Below are positions 34,640 through 45,912 of a stretch of DNA of 64,000 nt, piece after piece (position 1 is the first letter of the stretch; each line of letters opens with the position of its first letter). The stretch lies in contig CP136061.1 of assembly GCA_032622095.1 (NCBI GenBank), positions 191,960,369-192,024,368 of the forward strand, written 5' to 3'. The DNA is from Siphonodentalium dalli. Taxonomy: Eukaryota; Mollusca; Scaphopoda; Gadilida; Siphonodentaliidae. The notes beneath the pieces are model-generated. The model searched no databases and had not been told where the DNA came from. It saw only the letters and a program-made list of their open reading frames with translations. A program made the translations under genes and the position numbers.

Positions 34640-35835
34640 ACAAAGGGTTGACACAGGGACTTGACGACAGGGGTGTCTCGCCCCCAACTTTGGTCAAATG
34701 TTCAACTGTTGGAAATGTGATATACCTGACACAACGTTTGTTGGAAATTTCACACCAACAATAGGTTGAAATTGTTCTCGTAGTTTGATTGTCCAAAAAA
34801 TTATTACTGGAGAATTTGTAGTTTTTAGACCAACATTTGCATATTTTCCTAGTATTAGTAAACAAATTGGACTGAAATGGCTATCAGAAACTGTTGGAAA
34901 TTTTCCAACCTTTGGGGGGGGGGGGGGGTGTCAGGTCTCAAAATTTACAACAATTGGAAAGCTTGATGCCAGTCTGGATGCTAAGATTTAGCAAATTTCA
35001 TGTTCAGATTTCAAAAAATTCTCACACCGGATCGACCATGGTTCGGCCCGGTCCCGGTCCCTCCCCAGTGGCCAGTCAGAAACTGATAATTTATTTAAGA
35101 AAAAACAAATCTGGGTGAATTTGCATGGCGTTAGACCACTAGATATTAGGATATTTCAGGTTCAGATCTACACATTTTCTTGTACTGAATGGTCGACCCA
35201 GTGGATTACCCCCCCCCCCCCCGATTAGTGACAAAAAGACTACTGATTTATTTAGAATTTGCTAACCATCCAGGCGATTGTGAGGGAACAGTTGGGAAAA
35301 ACCAAATCCCAACCACCGGGGGGGGGGGGGTGCAAATGGAATTACGCGCAAACTTATGAATTTGATATGGTTCAAGGGGTGTAGTTAGAAATTCGAAGGT
35401 GGACACCCCTCCTTACGCGGAGACCATATATAGTCACGTCCCTGCAATGGGTCGAGACTGTGTCTATAACGCTATCTACTCACTCTATTAACGACAACCA
35501 GTCATTAATGCGTGAAAAAAGTTGTCAGTGCTAGAAACCGCCTCAAGAATTTGAACATAAAACCAGGCTTAAAATGACAACATTATCAATGATGTTTGCT
35601 CATGACATCTTGCAATAAATAGGTTAACGCATAGCTGACTGGAATTTCATGTAATTCGTGAACCTTTGAGTGAGAAAATCGTAGTGATAGGTTACCGGTC
35701 AACATGACACATCTACCCGTTCCAAATCGCTATCGATTTATGGGCTGCAATGAAAGTACACAAGAGACCGTGACGATATTCATCGATTTACCCGTACCCG
35801 TTCCCGTCGGACGGGTATCGCAAACTCGCTATTAT
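34640..35835 (+). repeat. R3-containing right part, outer copy
   Basis: R3 copy 3, then CCGCCTCAAGAATTTGAACA, then ACCCGTTCCCGTCGGACGGG and the terminus. Poly-G and poly-C tracts lie near 34914, 35209 and 35319. Confidence 0.65.
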
Positions 35836-37254
35836 CATTTTTCGGGAAACATTGCATTGCAGAGGCATGTAACAATATTATTTAACAAATGGGACATAAT
35901 TGAGAGCATACACACGACACATCTTGTATTTGTTAAGATACGATTCCCGCACCTTAGGTAATTTAGACATGCATCTCGTCGTAATTCAAATAATATGTGG
36001 GTAGGTTGTTCGAGATTAGACAATAGACAATTCGTCGGACCACAGAGAGCACAGAACATCAGCTCTCGTGATCACGATGGACATATCGCACAACACATTA
36101 ATGCGGCTTCGTGTGTGCAAAAGTTTGACACCCCGTGCTCACCCAAGGCGGATTCCAACTGATTTGGGACTTCCAGTCCGACTCAACACAGCCCTTATGG
36201 GGGCTCTCTGCTTGGAGGGGACTGGAGACTGCCAAGTTACATAGGAAGCCTCGAAACAGAAATAAGACACCATCCAAGAAGAAGAGAGAGACACACAGAG
36301 ATTGGCCATAAGGGTGAAATTACATTAAAAGAAAACATTTGATTATTTATGAATGTAAATTAGATTTTTTTTTAAATCCCAGATTTGAGGAAATGAGAAT
36401 TTTCCACAAAAAAAAATGGTCGCCTCACACCATCTTAATGAAAATATACCACCACACTGACCGATACCGGCATTCGATGCACAGATGCACAGAGTCGTTA
36501 TTTCGTGGGAGAATCCAGATTTAGATTACATATTACACTCCATACAATGTGGTTCGGTAAACGAACATGCCAGAATCGACGAACGAACAGACCGTAATCG
36601 TCATTTCGTCGTATTCCAGATTATGATTCTAATTCCGTAATCTGAATCAGAACATTCATATTGTAAACAAACCGATATATTCTCACCTCGCAGCTTAAAA
36701 CACAATAGAGCACACGAATCCGTCACTTGTGTACAAATTATTGCAGAATATAAACGATCCATATCAAATAATTTTAAATTCGGAGACAAATTTGTGCTGT
36801 CGAATGTAAACTGGGATATTTTTACTGAAATTAGCCATTATTGATAGTAACGCTGGGGGAGCACTTCGCTTGACGGCAAAGCTGGTCAATTTCATTGCCA
36901 ATTTCATCATCGACCACACGCATGTTGATTTCAACATAAACTCGGCGAATAACGTCATCATTGACTGAATTCATGTTAACCATATATAAAATAGTTTTGC
37001 TTCATTAAATGCAGTCGTTTCGCCAGTGTAGACCGTAGTCCCTGCAGTGCCTAAACACATGTATGCACGTTTTGGACCAAGTGTTGTGCACTCTTTGGAA
37101 AATAAAGTTTTGAGGTACCTGTGCATGTAGCTAATATTGTGTTCTTGTGATTGCATGTGGGCTGCATCTCCCAATCATATAAAGTAAAGCTAAATCTGAG
37201 GTCGCAAGACTATAGTCGAAATAGCAGTCAATATATTTTTTTAAATACGAACAC
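35836..37254. other. No gene recognised
   Basis: Short frames only. TCGTGGGAGAATCCAGATT near 36500 has an inverted partner near 38225, so part of this belongs to a possible 1.8 kb TIR structure. Confidence 0.45.
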
Positions 37255-37610
37255 GTACAAGTTCTAGGAATGTGGCTAGATGTTTCCCACGATGTGTTCA
37301 CCTTCAAAATTCCAACTGCACCCCTTGAACCAGACAATAAACTCCCAGGTTCGCCGAATTCGATTTGCACCCGCTCCTTGAAAATATCCAACCTGACGTA
37401 CAATACGTTTGGAAAATTTACGACTGACGACCATTTCATTCCAAAAATTCCCCACTATATAATTAATGGTTGAAAAAACATACAATGAGAACAATTCCTT
37501 TATCTGGTGTCAAATTTCCGACTAATGTTGTGTCAGGTATGAAATTTCCAACTGTTTGAATTTACTAAAGTTGGGGGGTGTAGACACCACAACAAACCCT
37601 GTCGCCACAT
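37255..37610 (-). repeat. Interspersed repeat R3, copy 4 (inverted)
   Basis: Reverse-complement matches to R3: CACCTTCAAAATTCCAACTG, GGTGTCAAATTTCCGAC and TTGTGTCAGGTATGAAATTT. Confidence 0.6.
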
Positions 37611-37708
37611 ACCTGTATAACTGACAAGTTGCGTGTGTTCTTCAAAACGTCTTCGCAATTTGAGTCAGGAGAGCTGTTTGAAATTCTTGCCCTCATCAAT
37701 AAACAAAC

Positions 37709-38120
37709 TTTAAAGATGCATAATCCGAATTAACGCTCGCAAATTACTATTTCCTTGGCTTCGGTGGTTAAAAATAGTTGATTCCAGTCGAGGAACCCAC
37801 CCTCCAAAGCTCAGTGACCAGATATCGATTTTTGAAATTTATTATTTTTCACCACCGATAATTTTTAGTGGCCTGGTAAAACGTCGACGAGAAGACGGTC
37901 TCGGACCAAATTGCGGATGAAGATGGATAATTCTAAAATTAAGTGGCTTTTTTGTTTGTAAATAACAGGTTTTGGGCAATTTTATACTGTAGTTGGCTGT
38001 GGTTAGTGCTATTTTGGAGCAATTAATCGATTCTGATAACTGAAGCGACATTTCAAAATATGTTGTTTTTGTTCGAATCTAGTGATATGAGGACCATCGA
38101 ATCGGATTGAGTACCTTTAA
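37709..38120 (-). mobile_element. MITE family 1, copy G
   Basis: TTAAAGATGCATAATCCGAA at the left and ATCGGATTGAGTACCTTTAA at the right. The two ends are the family's two different terminal variants, as in copies A and B. Confidence 0.8.
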
Positions 38121-38383
38121 CTTGAAAAAAGACGCGATTGGCAGCCTCTGACTTAGAATCAGCGTAATCGCGGTTTAGCCCCCACCCCCTCCGTAATCAT
38201 TTCGCATTCTGAATCTGGATTCTCCCACGAATTAACGATTCTGTGGATGGTTCTATCAGTGACCGATGTATGGGCGATCACTCTATCCCACCACTATAAT
38301 ATTTCCCGACGTCGGAAAGCTTTGGTGTTTTCTCGCTTGTTTCGCCAGCAAAGAATGCAGATGATGTTCAATGAAGAACTAAA

Positions 38384-38764
38384 TTGGCAAAGAAGCGATG
38401 TTGGTGTCAAAAGATGCAGGAGAGTCCTCAGATAACAAATCTAAAATTTACTGTGGGAAAACTTTCTTATTCACGATGGAGTCCAAATGACATTAGTTCT
38501 CGAAATAAGTCAGTATACGATATATTGCAGCAAAGGAATTACGCAGTCATGTCAGTACAAGGGATACAGTCACATTATGACAATTTTGCCAATTCATTGA
38601 ACAAAGTAGGTGTGGTGAACATCGATAGATCTATATTAGCCGGTATGTCATTTATTACATTCAGGGATATTAATTTGTATTTAATCGTCATAAGAATCTC
38701 CGTAACTGAGCATCAAATAAACTTTAGTGTTATTTTCAATGTGTTGGATATTGAATCTAACTGA
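38384..38764 (+). other. Unassigned 126-codon open frame
   Basis: The longest unexplained plus-strand frame outside repeats. Its middle (QQRNYAVMSVQGIQSHYDNF) looks protein-like, but I recognise no domain, signal peptide or membrane segment and see no exon partners. The C-terminal 40 residues are hydrophobic and AT-driven. It may be a chance frame or a decayed transposon gene. Confidence 0.15.
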
Positions 38765-38970
38765 AAATGCAAAGAAGTTATAATTGTTTCTCATTAATTT
38801 TTTTCTTCATAAATATTATGAATTAGTTACAAAGAATGTAAGAAAATAAAAAAAATATATTTAACGAACTAAAAATGCAAAGAAGATATAATTGTTTCTA
38901 ATGAATTTTTTCTTCATAAATATTATGAATTAGTTTCAAAGAAAATAAAATAAATATATATTTAACGATA
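38763..38970 (+). repeat. Two-copy 108-bp tandem duplication
   Basis: AAAATGCAAAGAAGTTATAA at about 38763 and AAAATGCAAAGAAGATATAA at about 38871 start two near-identical AT-rich units. Confidence 0.85.
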
Positions 38971-39769
38971 TATACATTGGAATGGTATAAAGCATAAAAC
39001 AGCGTCAATTCTCATTATCGAGTTGCACACTTGCTTGATAAAACCGCACCAATACTAGTAAATGTAAATAACATAATACGTTCCGTTTCTTTTTCAAAAC
39101 GGTCGTATAAAAAACTTATTTTGCATGTCTCTTAAAATGGAAAGAATGGTCATTTTGGAAAGTAATTGGCTGTTAATTGAATCATTTTTTGTACATTTAC
39201 CCAAGTAATCATTTACTTGTAATTGATCCTGTTGGTGCCACAGCCCGGGGCCACTATCCCACAGCATGCGGTGCTACAACACGGGGGCCATTACCCCACA
39301 GCACGCGTAACACGTACACGCCTCTATTATAACGTATATACCAGTATGTGATTCCGTCGCCGAATATAACTTCGCAGCTGATCGCACATTGACACCATGA
39401 CATGCCATAAACAGAATCTATGCAGTGACCATGAAATGTTTGTAAGTAGTGGATGGCACATCGGCATATCATATTTGCCATCATTGATAACGATTGCAAT
39501 GAATGTTAATTTCTTTAGCAGCACTTCGTGGTGAACTATCAACAGCTATATTGACTGATCCATTTCAACTATACCACATCTCATATTTCAGAGACGCTCT
39601 GGTATGGTATGATTTCATCGTCCGAATGTTGGTAAACGGTAGTGTTTGTGGGGAGGAGTTCTTTACTGATATTCTAATATTCACGTTTTATTACACGCTT
39701 GTTCCAAGAATTACACTGTTCCTGTTTTTGTTGCGTCTCTCGTTCTATCTTTCCGCGCTAGCACTCGTG
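38971..39769. other. No gene recognised
   Basis: Contains a GC-rich pair of CACAGC-CGGGGCCA-type blocks near 39240-39300. Near its right edge TTCTATCTTTCCGCGCTAGC (about 39745) recurs at about 63726. Confidence 0.4.
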
Positions 39770-40265
39770 TCGTTTCGGCACACCCATTTGTCTAGACGTG
39801 TTTTCGTAAAACGGGCCTAGAAAATAGTATTAACGACATTTGAGCGGAAAAGAGGTAACTCATGTGATTTTACATAACTGGGATATGCTGAACAAAATGA
39901 GCCACGGTGCCCGTCCGATTTCGGTGTCCTTGACCTGAAAAATCGCGATTCAAAATGGTCGCCGAAATAATAAAATTTGCGCATGTATATCGGAATTAAC
40001 ATAATTATAGTCAATCAATACAGCAAAAGAGAGCTGATTATGTTATTGGTTTATTATAAAATACAGGGGTCAATACTTAACTCACGGCCCAAAATGGCGG
40101 CACTCGGAAGGTCAAGTCACCTAATAACCACCCATTTTCTTCCACGAGGTCTCCTTTAATATTTCGGTTGTCAACAAGAATAAAAATGGCTTCAGTGACT
40201 CCAGACAAGATGGCGTCCATTATGGCGGCCAGTTTCCTTGATATGCACCAGGTATGCTAATATAC

Positions 40266-43200
40266 CGGTGTGACTATAATTACTGCCCGGGCAAGCACGG
40301 GAACGCCCGGGCAGGCTCGGACGGCTCCATGAACCCGTGGGCAGTATAATATGATGCCTTATAGTAGTAGGATACATACAAACCATAGGTTGGTTGTGAA
40401 AGTTGACTTGCTGTGTCATCCACCGCCGGGTTTATTAAACCTTTTAATGCCGATATTGACCAAACGAACCGTGAGAGCCCGAGAGCCCGGTCAGACCCAG
40501 AGACCCGATCACACAATATATCGATGACTAATTGTAGCCAGACACAAATCAAACGTAAACGTAAACGGCGAAGATTGACTCGCTATCTCGCTCACGGTGC
40601 AAGCCCGGAGAGGCCCGGCGGCCCAAATAAGCCCGCGGACAGTATAATACAAGAAAACTAAGATGCATGCATCAGGTCGGCCGTGAACTATCTACCATAG
40701 AATTGTTGTAGCTATCGATTATACATTTTGAAACACCTGTCTGTATGTATGTATGTATGTGTGTATGCGTGAATGCATGTGTGTATGTGTTATAGACTCT
40801 ACACTGCTCGAATTTGGTATTTAACGTGTCAACTTGACCTCGCTCATAGGCATGTTTCTAGACCTTGACCGATCCGACTAAAAATTTGTGTGTAGGACTA
40901 CTTCGATCCCGGGAGCAATATGGACGGGTCCAATTTCACGTGGGACCATGTTCTCGAACGTGCTGATATAGGCATGTTTCTGGACCAATTGAACAATAGT
41001 TTGGCCAGACGCTGTATATACTGGGTACTGTCCAGATGGAGGCGATCACAAAACAAATCCCTAACTAGCCCGGCCGAAGTCGAGTACATCAGCTAGTTTA
41101 ATATATATTTTGGACATTTGTCTGTCTGTTTGTCTGTTAGCTATGGCCGGGAAAACTGCCGGACAGATTTGACGAAATTTGATACCTAGGGGAAATTATT
41201 TCCAGGGAGTATTTTGGACGGGTCAAATCTTGATCCCGACCTGACTTTGACATTCAAAAAGATCAATTCAAGGTCAAATCTGGTAAAACGGAAGTATTTC
41301 AACGAAATTTTATACCTACTGTTACTTTTGTCCCAGGAGTGTTTCGGGTGGGTCAAATCATGACCCTGACCTGATCTTGACATTCAAAATTGTCAATTCA
41401 AGGTCAAATCGGGTATAAAGCCGGGCGGATTTCGACGGGTACTTTTGTCGTGACTTTTGTCCGGGGAGTGTTTTGGACGGGTCAAATCGTGACCCCGACA
41501 TGACCTTCACCTTTAAAATAGTCAATTCAAGGTTAAATCGCGCATTTCTCCGAAAATCAGAGGGGGAACACCCCGGACGAAGTGGGGTCCACGAGCTACT
41601 ATTATATATTTCTAGATTTAGTTACAAACTAAATACCTGTATATTGTACAAAGAAATGTTTGACAAATATATCTGTATCAATATTACCATACGGGTCATT
41701 AAAATAGATACGACGAAACAAATTTTGAAGGGTGCATGTATCAGGTAAATTTTTATATTTCAAATGATGACAGGAATGCAGAAAGTTGAAGTACCTACGT
41801 AATACTGGCTATCCGCATGAAGAGATATACATGTATATAAAAACCAGATGAGGGATATGTCTGTACAGTTGCTAAACAATTCAGTCATGCAAAAGAGGAT
41901 CAAAGAGTAAGATACCAAATTGCTGCCTGTGGTAATGTTTTTTAACGAAATTCGGGAAAATTAGATTACTCTCACCCTGGTTATCCAGAAGATAATTGTG
42001 GAATCTGATGACGATCGGACAAGGGGTGTCGTCTGTAGGATCAACCAAATTATTTAGCCATAAAAATAGTAAAATTGAAGATCACCGCTGGCAGTGATGT
42101 CTTCACAAGGACAGTTTGAGAACAAAATATGGCTCACATCTAGCGGTGACCCAAAATATCCACATAAGAAAAAGTTCTCCAATAAAAGCTGGCTGCAGGG
42201 TGCGCCAATTGATTCAAATTCGAAATTTAGCAGGGTGTACTGCTTGTGGCCATGTTTTCCCCGCAAATTTGATAGACTGATGGACAAAACCACTGAATCC
42301 GTTGAACCAATATACATGTATACATGGATTAATTTATATGCATTGTTATACACAGTACTGGTATATAAAGGTACTGAAAATAACTATATTACTAGTATAC
42401 ACAAAATAAACCATATATCATGGCTATGGGTTCTAATATCCGAACATGACAGCTGAGAACTTGGTGTGAATTAAAGAGTGGTGGTTTCTCAAGCATATCT
42501 AACCCTCCACGTTAGAAACATGCCATTAAATGTCATAAGTATAATCTAGCTTGAGGACAGAAGTGATCCATAAAACCCCCCTTAATTCAACCAGGTCCTC
42601 GCGCGATGTATGATCGATCACATGATGATCTAGGGGGATTAGAATTGATGTATAAAAACAGCACTGCATGTAAATATAAAATAAAATAGTGCTACATCTT
42701 ATTACAGATTATTGCCATATATAATCAGTGATTATACAGACAGTCTGACAAAATAAAGTTTCAGTGACAATCTATCCGAAGAGGGGAATAATTTCATCTG
42801 TTACAGTCAATGGAGCAATTATGAATCTGGAAAGGTGAAATTTCTAAGTAATACTAGATATCGACATGACGCGATAAAATATAACGTAAATGCAATATGG
42901 CCGCTGGCGACCATTTTTTCCTATGAAATTAAAAAAATATTTGATAGCTCTCATCTGATAGATCAATATCAAGATAAATATGAAGTTTGGTGATGATCGG
43001 ATGAGTGAAGTGGACTGTGGTCTGTGCTAAACGGTTTAGTAATGCTTAAAAAGATTCTTACCTTAATATTTTTATGTTCACTTTATAAACTTTACTGAGT
43101 CATCTTTGTCATGTATTGAGTTTGATATCTTTTGTTAACAGTTTATAAATCATGTATGTCTCATGTTTGTTATTTTAATTTATGTGTTTATTATCATTAA

Positions 43201-44961
43201 ATAAAGTTGCATTCCTTACAAAGATTCTTACCTCAATGTTTTTATGTTCACTTTATAAATTCCACTGAGTCATCTTTGTCATGTATTGAATTTGATATCT
43301 TTTGTTAACAGTTTATAAATTATGTACGTCTCGTGTTCGTTATTATATTATATACACTTTATAGTGTTTTCAGAACGAAAAAAAAATGAATAAAATCAAC
43401 AAATTTGTAAATTTAAAAACAATTCAAACGTTGTTGTATTCCATGTCCCAGCCCGGACATATACACCAAATTTCAATAATATTCATTGAGAAACAACGGA
43501 CCAAACGCTATATAACACCCGTATACATCTTTTATTCCGAATCGGACTCGGGTACATGTTATAGTAGGTACCGAATTGACACACGTCGACTGGGCGAGTT
43601 GGCCATGGGGCGATTAGGCCGATTCCGGCACATTCTATAATTTACCGTATGTATCCGTTTACGCGTAGTTTACTTTAGAAAGTTCCGCAATTAATACCGT
43701 AAATAGAGCGACCTTATTTGACAGAGAATGCCTCTGTTATTGATTATCAAGTTGCTGTACATTAAAAACGACAAATTCACATGCTCGTTCAAGCGCAGTA
43801 GTCTATTTTCCCCATGTTAAAGGACATCCACAAATACTAAATAACGCTAACCTACTGCCGAATGTTTGACACGACAACTGTTAACATATTTGGGCTGAAT
43901 TCATCTGACGCGGTATTATTCCTCAAAATAAACAACAAAACCATCGTTACTTGGAAATGTAGTTTGGGCTAACATTTACATAAATCCTCCAGATCAATTA
44001 TCCGACACACACGCCAGATGAAAAAGTCACATGAAGTAACCGGCCAAATTGGCCGAAATGATGCCTTATGGTAGTAGGATACAAACACATCATTAACGTT
44101 TAAATGCCGATAATGGTTAAAAGAACTCGAGACCCCGGACAGACGCAGAGACTCGATCACACCATATATTGATGAATAATTGTAGCCAGACACCTAATAA
44201 ACGTAAACGGTGAAGATTAACTCACCATCACGTTCACATCCGGGTTCATTAACCACTTAATTGACTATATGGGCCAGAATAGAGCACAGGAGATCCCGGG
44301 AGGCTCCATGGGCCCACATGTATTATAATATGATGCCTTATGGTAGTAGGATACACACTAAGCACATATTGTGAAAATTTACTTGCTGTGTCATCAACCA
44401 GCGGTTTTATTAACTCGTTAAATGCCGATATTGGCTAAAAGAACCAGGGAGAGCCCGGGCACACCCAGAGACCGGATCAAACAATATATCGAAGGCTAAT
44501 GGCAAAGAGACAATTACTAAACGTAAACTGTGAAGCTTGATTCGTCATCTCGTTCACGGCCGGGTTCATTTGCCCCATAAATGACGACATGGCAAGAAAA
44601 GCACGAGAGAGCCTGGGTAATATATGCCTTGTGGTAGTAGAATACATATGCATGTTGTGAAAAATTACTTGCTGTGTCATCCAATGCCGGTGTTATTGAC
44701 CCATATAATTCCGATACCATTAGTCATCAATATATAATGTAAACGGGTCTCTGTGTCTGCCCGGGCTCTCACGGGTTCTTTTGGTCAATATCGCATTTAA
44801 AGGGTTAATAAACCCGCCGGTGGATGACACAGCAACTTATTTTTCATAAGCTATGCCTATATTGTATCCTACTACCATAATGCATCATATTAGACTGTCG
44901 GCGGACCCATGGACCCGCCCGGGCGTGCCCGGGCTTGCCGGGGCAGTATTTAGTCACACCC
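40266..44961 (+). mobile_element. TIR element with 8-bp target duplication and about 290-bp tandem units
   Basis: Ends CGGTGTGACTA and TAGTCACACCC are inverted with one mismatch. TAATATAC flanks both sides (40258-40265 and 44962-44969). The opposite palindrome arm has the unfilled site, TATGCTAAAATACAACTC, near 51370. The element holds GC-rich units of about 270-290 bp anchored on TGATGCCTTATGGTAGTAGG (40353, 44059, 44331, 44622) and one inverted unit at about 44735-44955. Without the 3,409-bp Helitron-like insertion it is about 1.29 kb. An 8-bp duplication fits hAT or P-type elements; superfamily not settled. Confidence 0.75.
40650..44058 (+). mobile_element. Helitron-like composite element, copy 2 (3,409 bp)
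   Basis: Same termini as copy 1: CAAGAAAACTAAGATGCATG and CGGCCAAATTGGCCGAAA. Flanks CAGTATAATA^TGATGCC join perfectly into the uninterrupted form seen at about 40343-40358 and 44325-44340, so insertion was between A and T with no duplication. It lacks about 117 bp present in copies 1 and 3, near 41849. Frames inside mirror those of copy 1 and are not genes. Confidence 0.75.
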
Positions 44962-45912
44962 TAATATACAACTCTTACAAATTAGACACAAATCCGACAG
45001 CAAAATCCAATATGTGGCGGCCAAGATGGCAGGCGAAATGTAAATATTATCTACATTTTCGGCATTTTGTCTCTGTATGACAACATGGTCATCTTGGCGT
45101 GATTTTATACGTTCAGCTTATAGAAGAGTCATTTACGAACACGTGAGTTCATGCAATACATTCCTAGCCGAATATTTTTGCCAGATATCACGTTTTTTCT
45201 CCAAATGCCGGGACAATACATATGGTACTTCACCAATGCATACATATTTGTGTGTATGAGATATCCGGGTGAGGATGCCTGTTATACGTGAATTGAGTAA
45301 TATTCGATATTACTTTACTTTGTTACGTGAATTACACCCATATTTGGATGTGGTAGGGAACATTGATATGAAGTAATCCTTTGAGATGGGCAGTAATTTT
45401 TGATACTCAGTCAAGTAATTGACGTCGTCGACATTGTCACATTATAATTTCCACTGTCATATTATGAATAATTATAAACGAATTGGTATATAATTTATCT
45501 GCCATTTCCTAGTTAAAACGTCAGCATTCGCATAGCGCAGCTAGTATAATCTAGTGAGGACGAAAATCCACAATGAATAATCGTGATGTGGCATTTCGAA
45601 ACCCATTCTCCAGTAAGCGCCGATAATGTCCGTAACTGCATGTAGGTCATATTATGACTTGCCAGATTTAGAACAACATGAGTTGATTCTGATTTGCCAC
45701 ATTCATAACTATCTGGATCAGCATCCGTCTTTGCATCTGCTTAGTATATCTCGTTCACACCAACAAAAAGTATTTTACACTTCATGAGAGTAGGGTCATA
45801 CTAATCAGAATGTTTCAAAGCAGGACAGTATATGCCGGTATCCAGCTCACGATTTTGTCCCGGAATTATAATCCTTATTCTTGGCAAGATTAATTCGTGA
45901 TAGCATATGGTA

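Larger units (their letters stand above)
30575..35835 (+). mobile_element. TIR-bounded element, outer copy, interrupted by a copy of itself
   Basis: The left end TTAGCGAGTTTGCGAT and the right end ATCGCAAACTCGCTATT are inverted. Left part 30575-31598 is repeated at 31599 onward. Right part about 34628-35835 repeats 33440-34627. The outer copy's interrupted sequence (GGTTGTATTCAAATGTACAA, then a gap, then CTTGTACAAAGGG) is continuous in the inner copy near 33405-33460 (GGTTGTATTCAATCGTG, then AATGCACAAAGGG). That supports self-insertion. No transposase frame; superfamily unknown. Confidence 0.65.
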
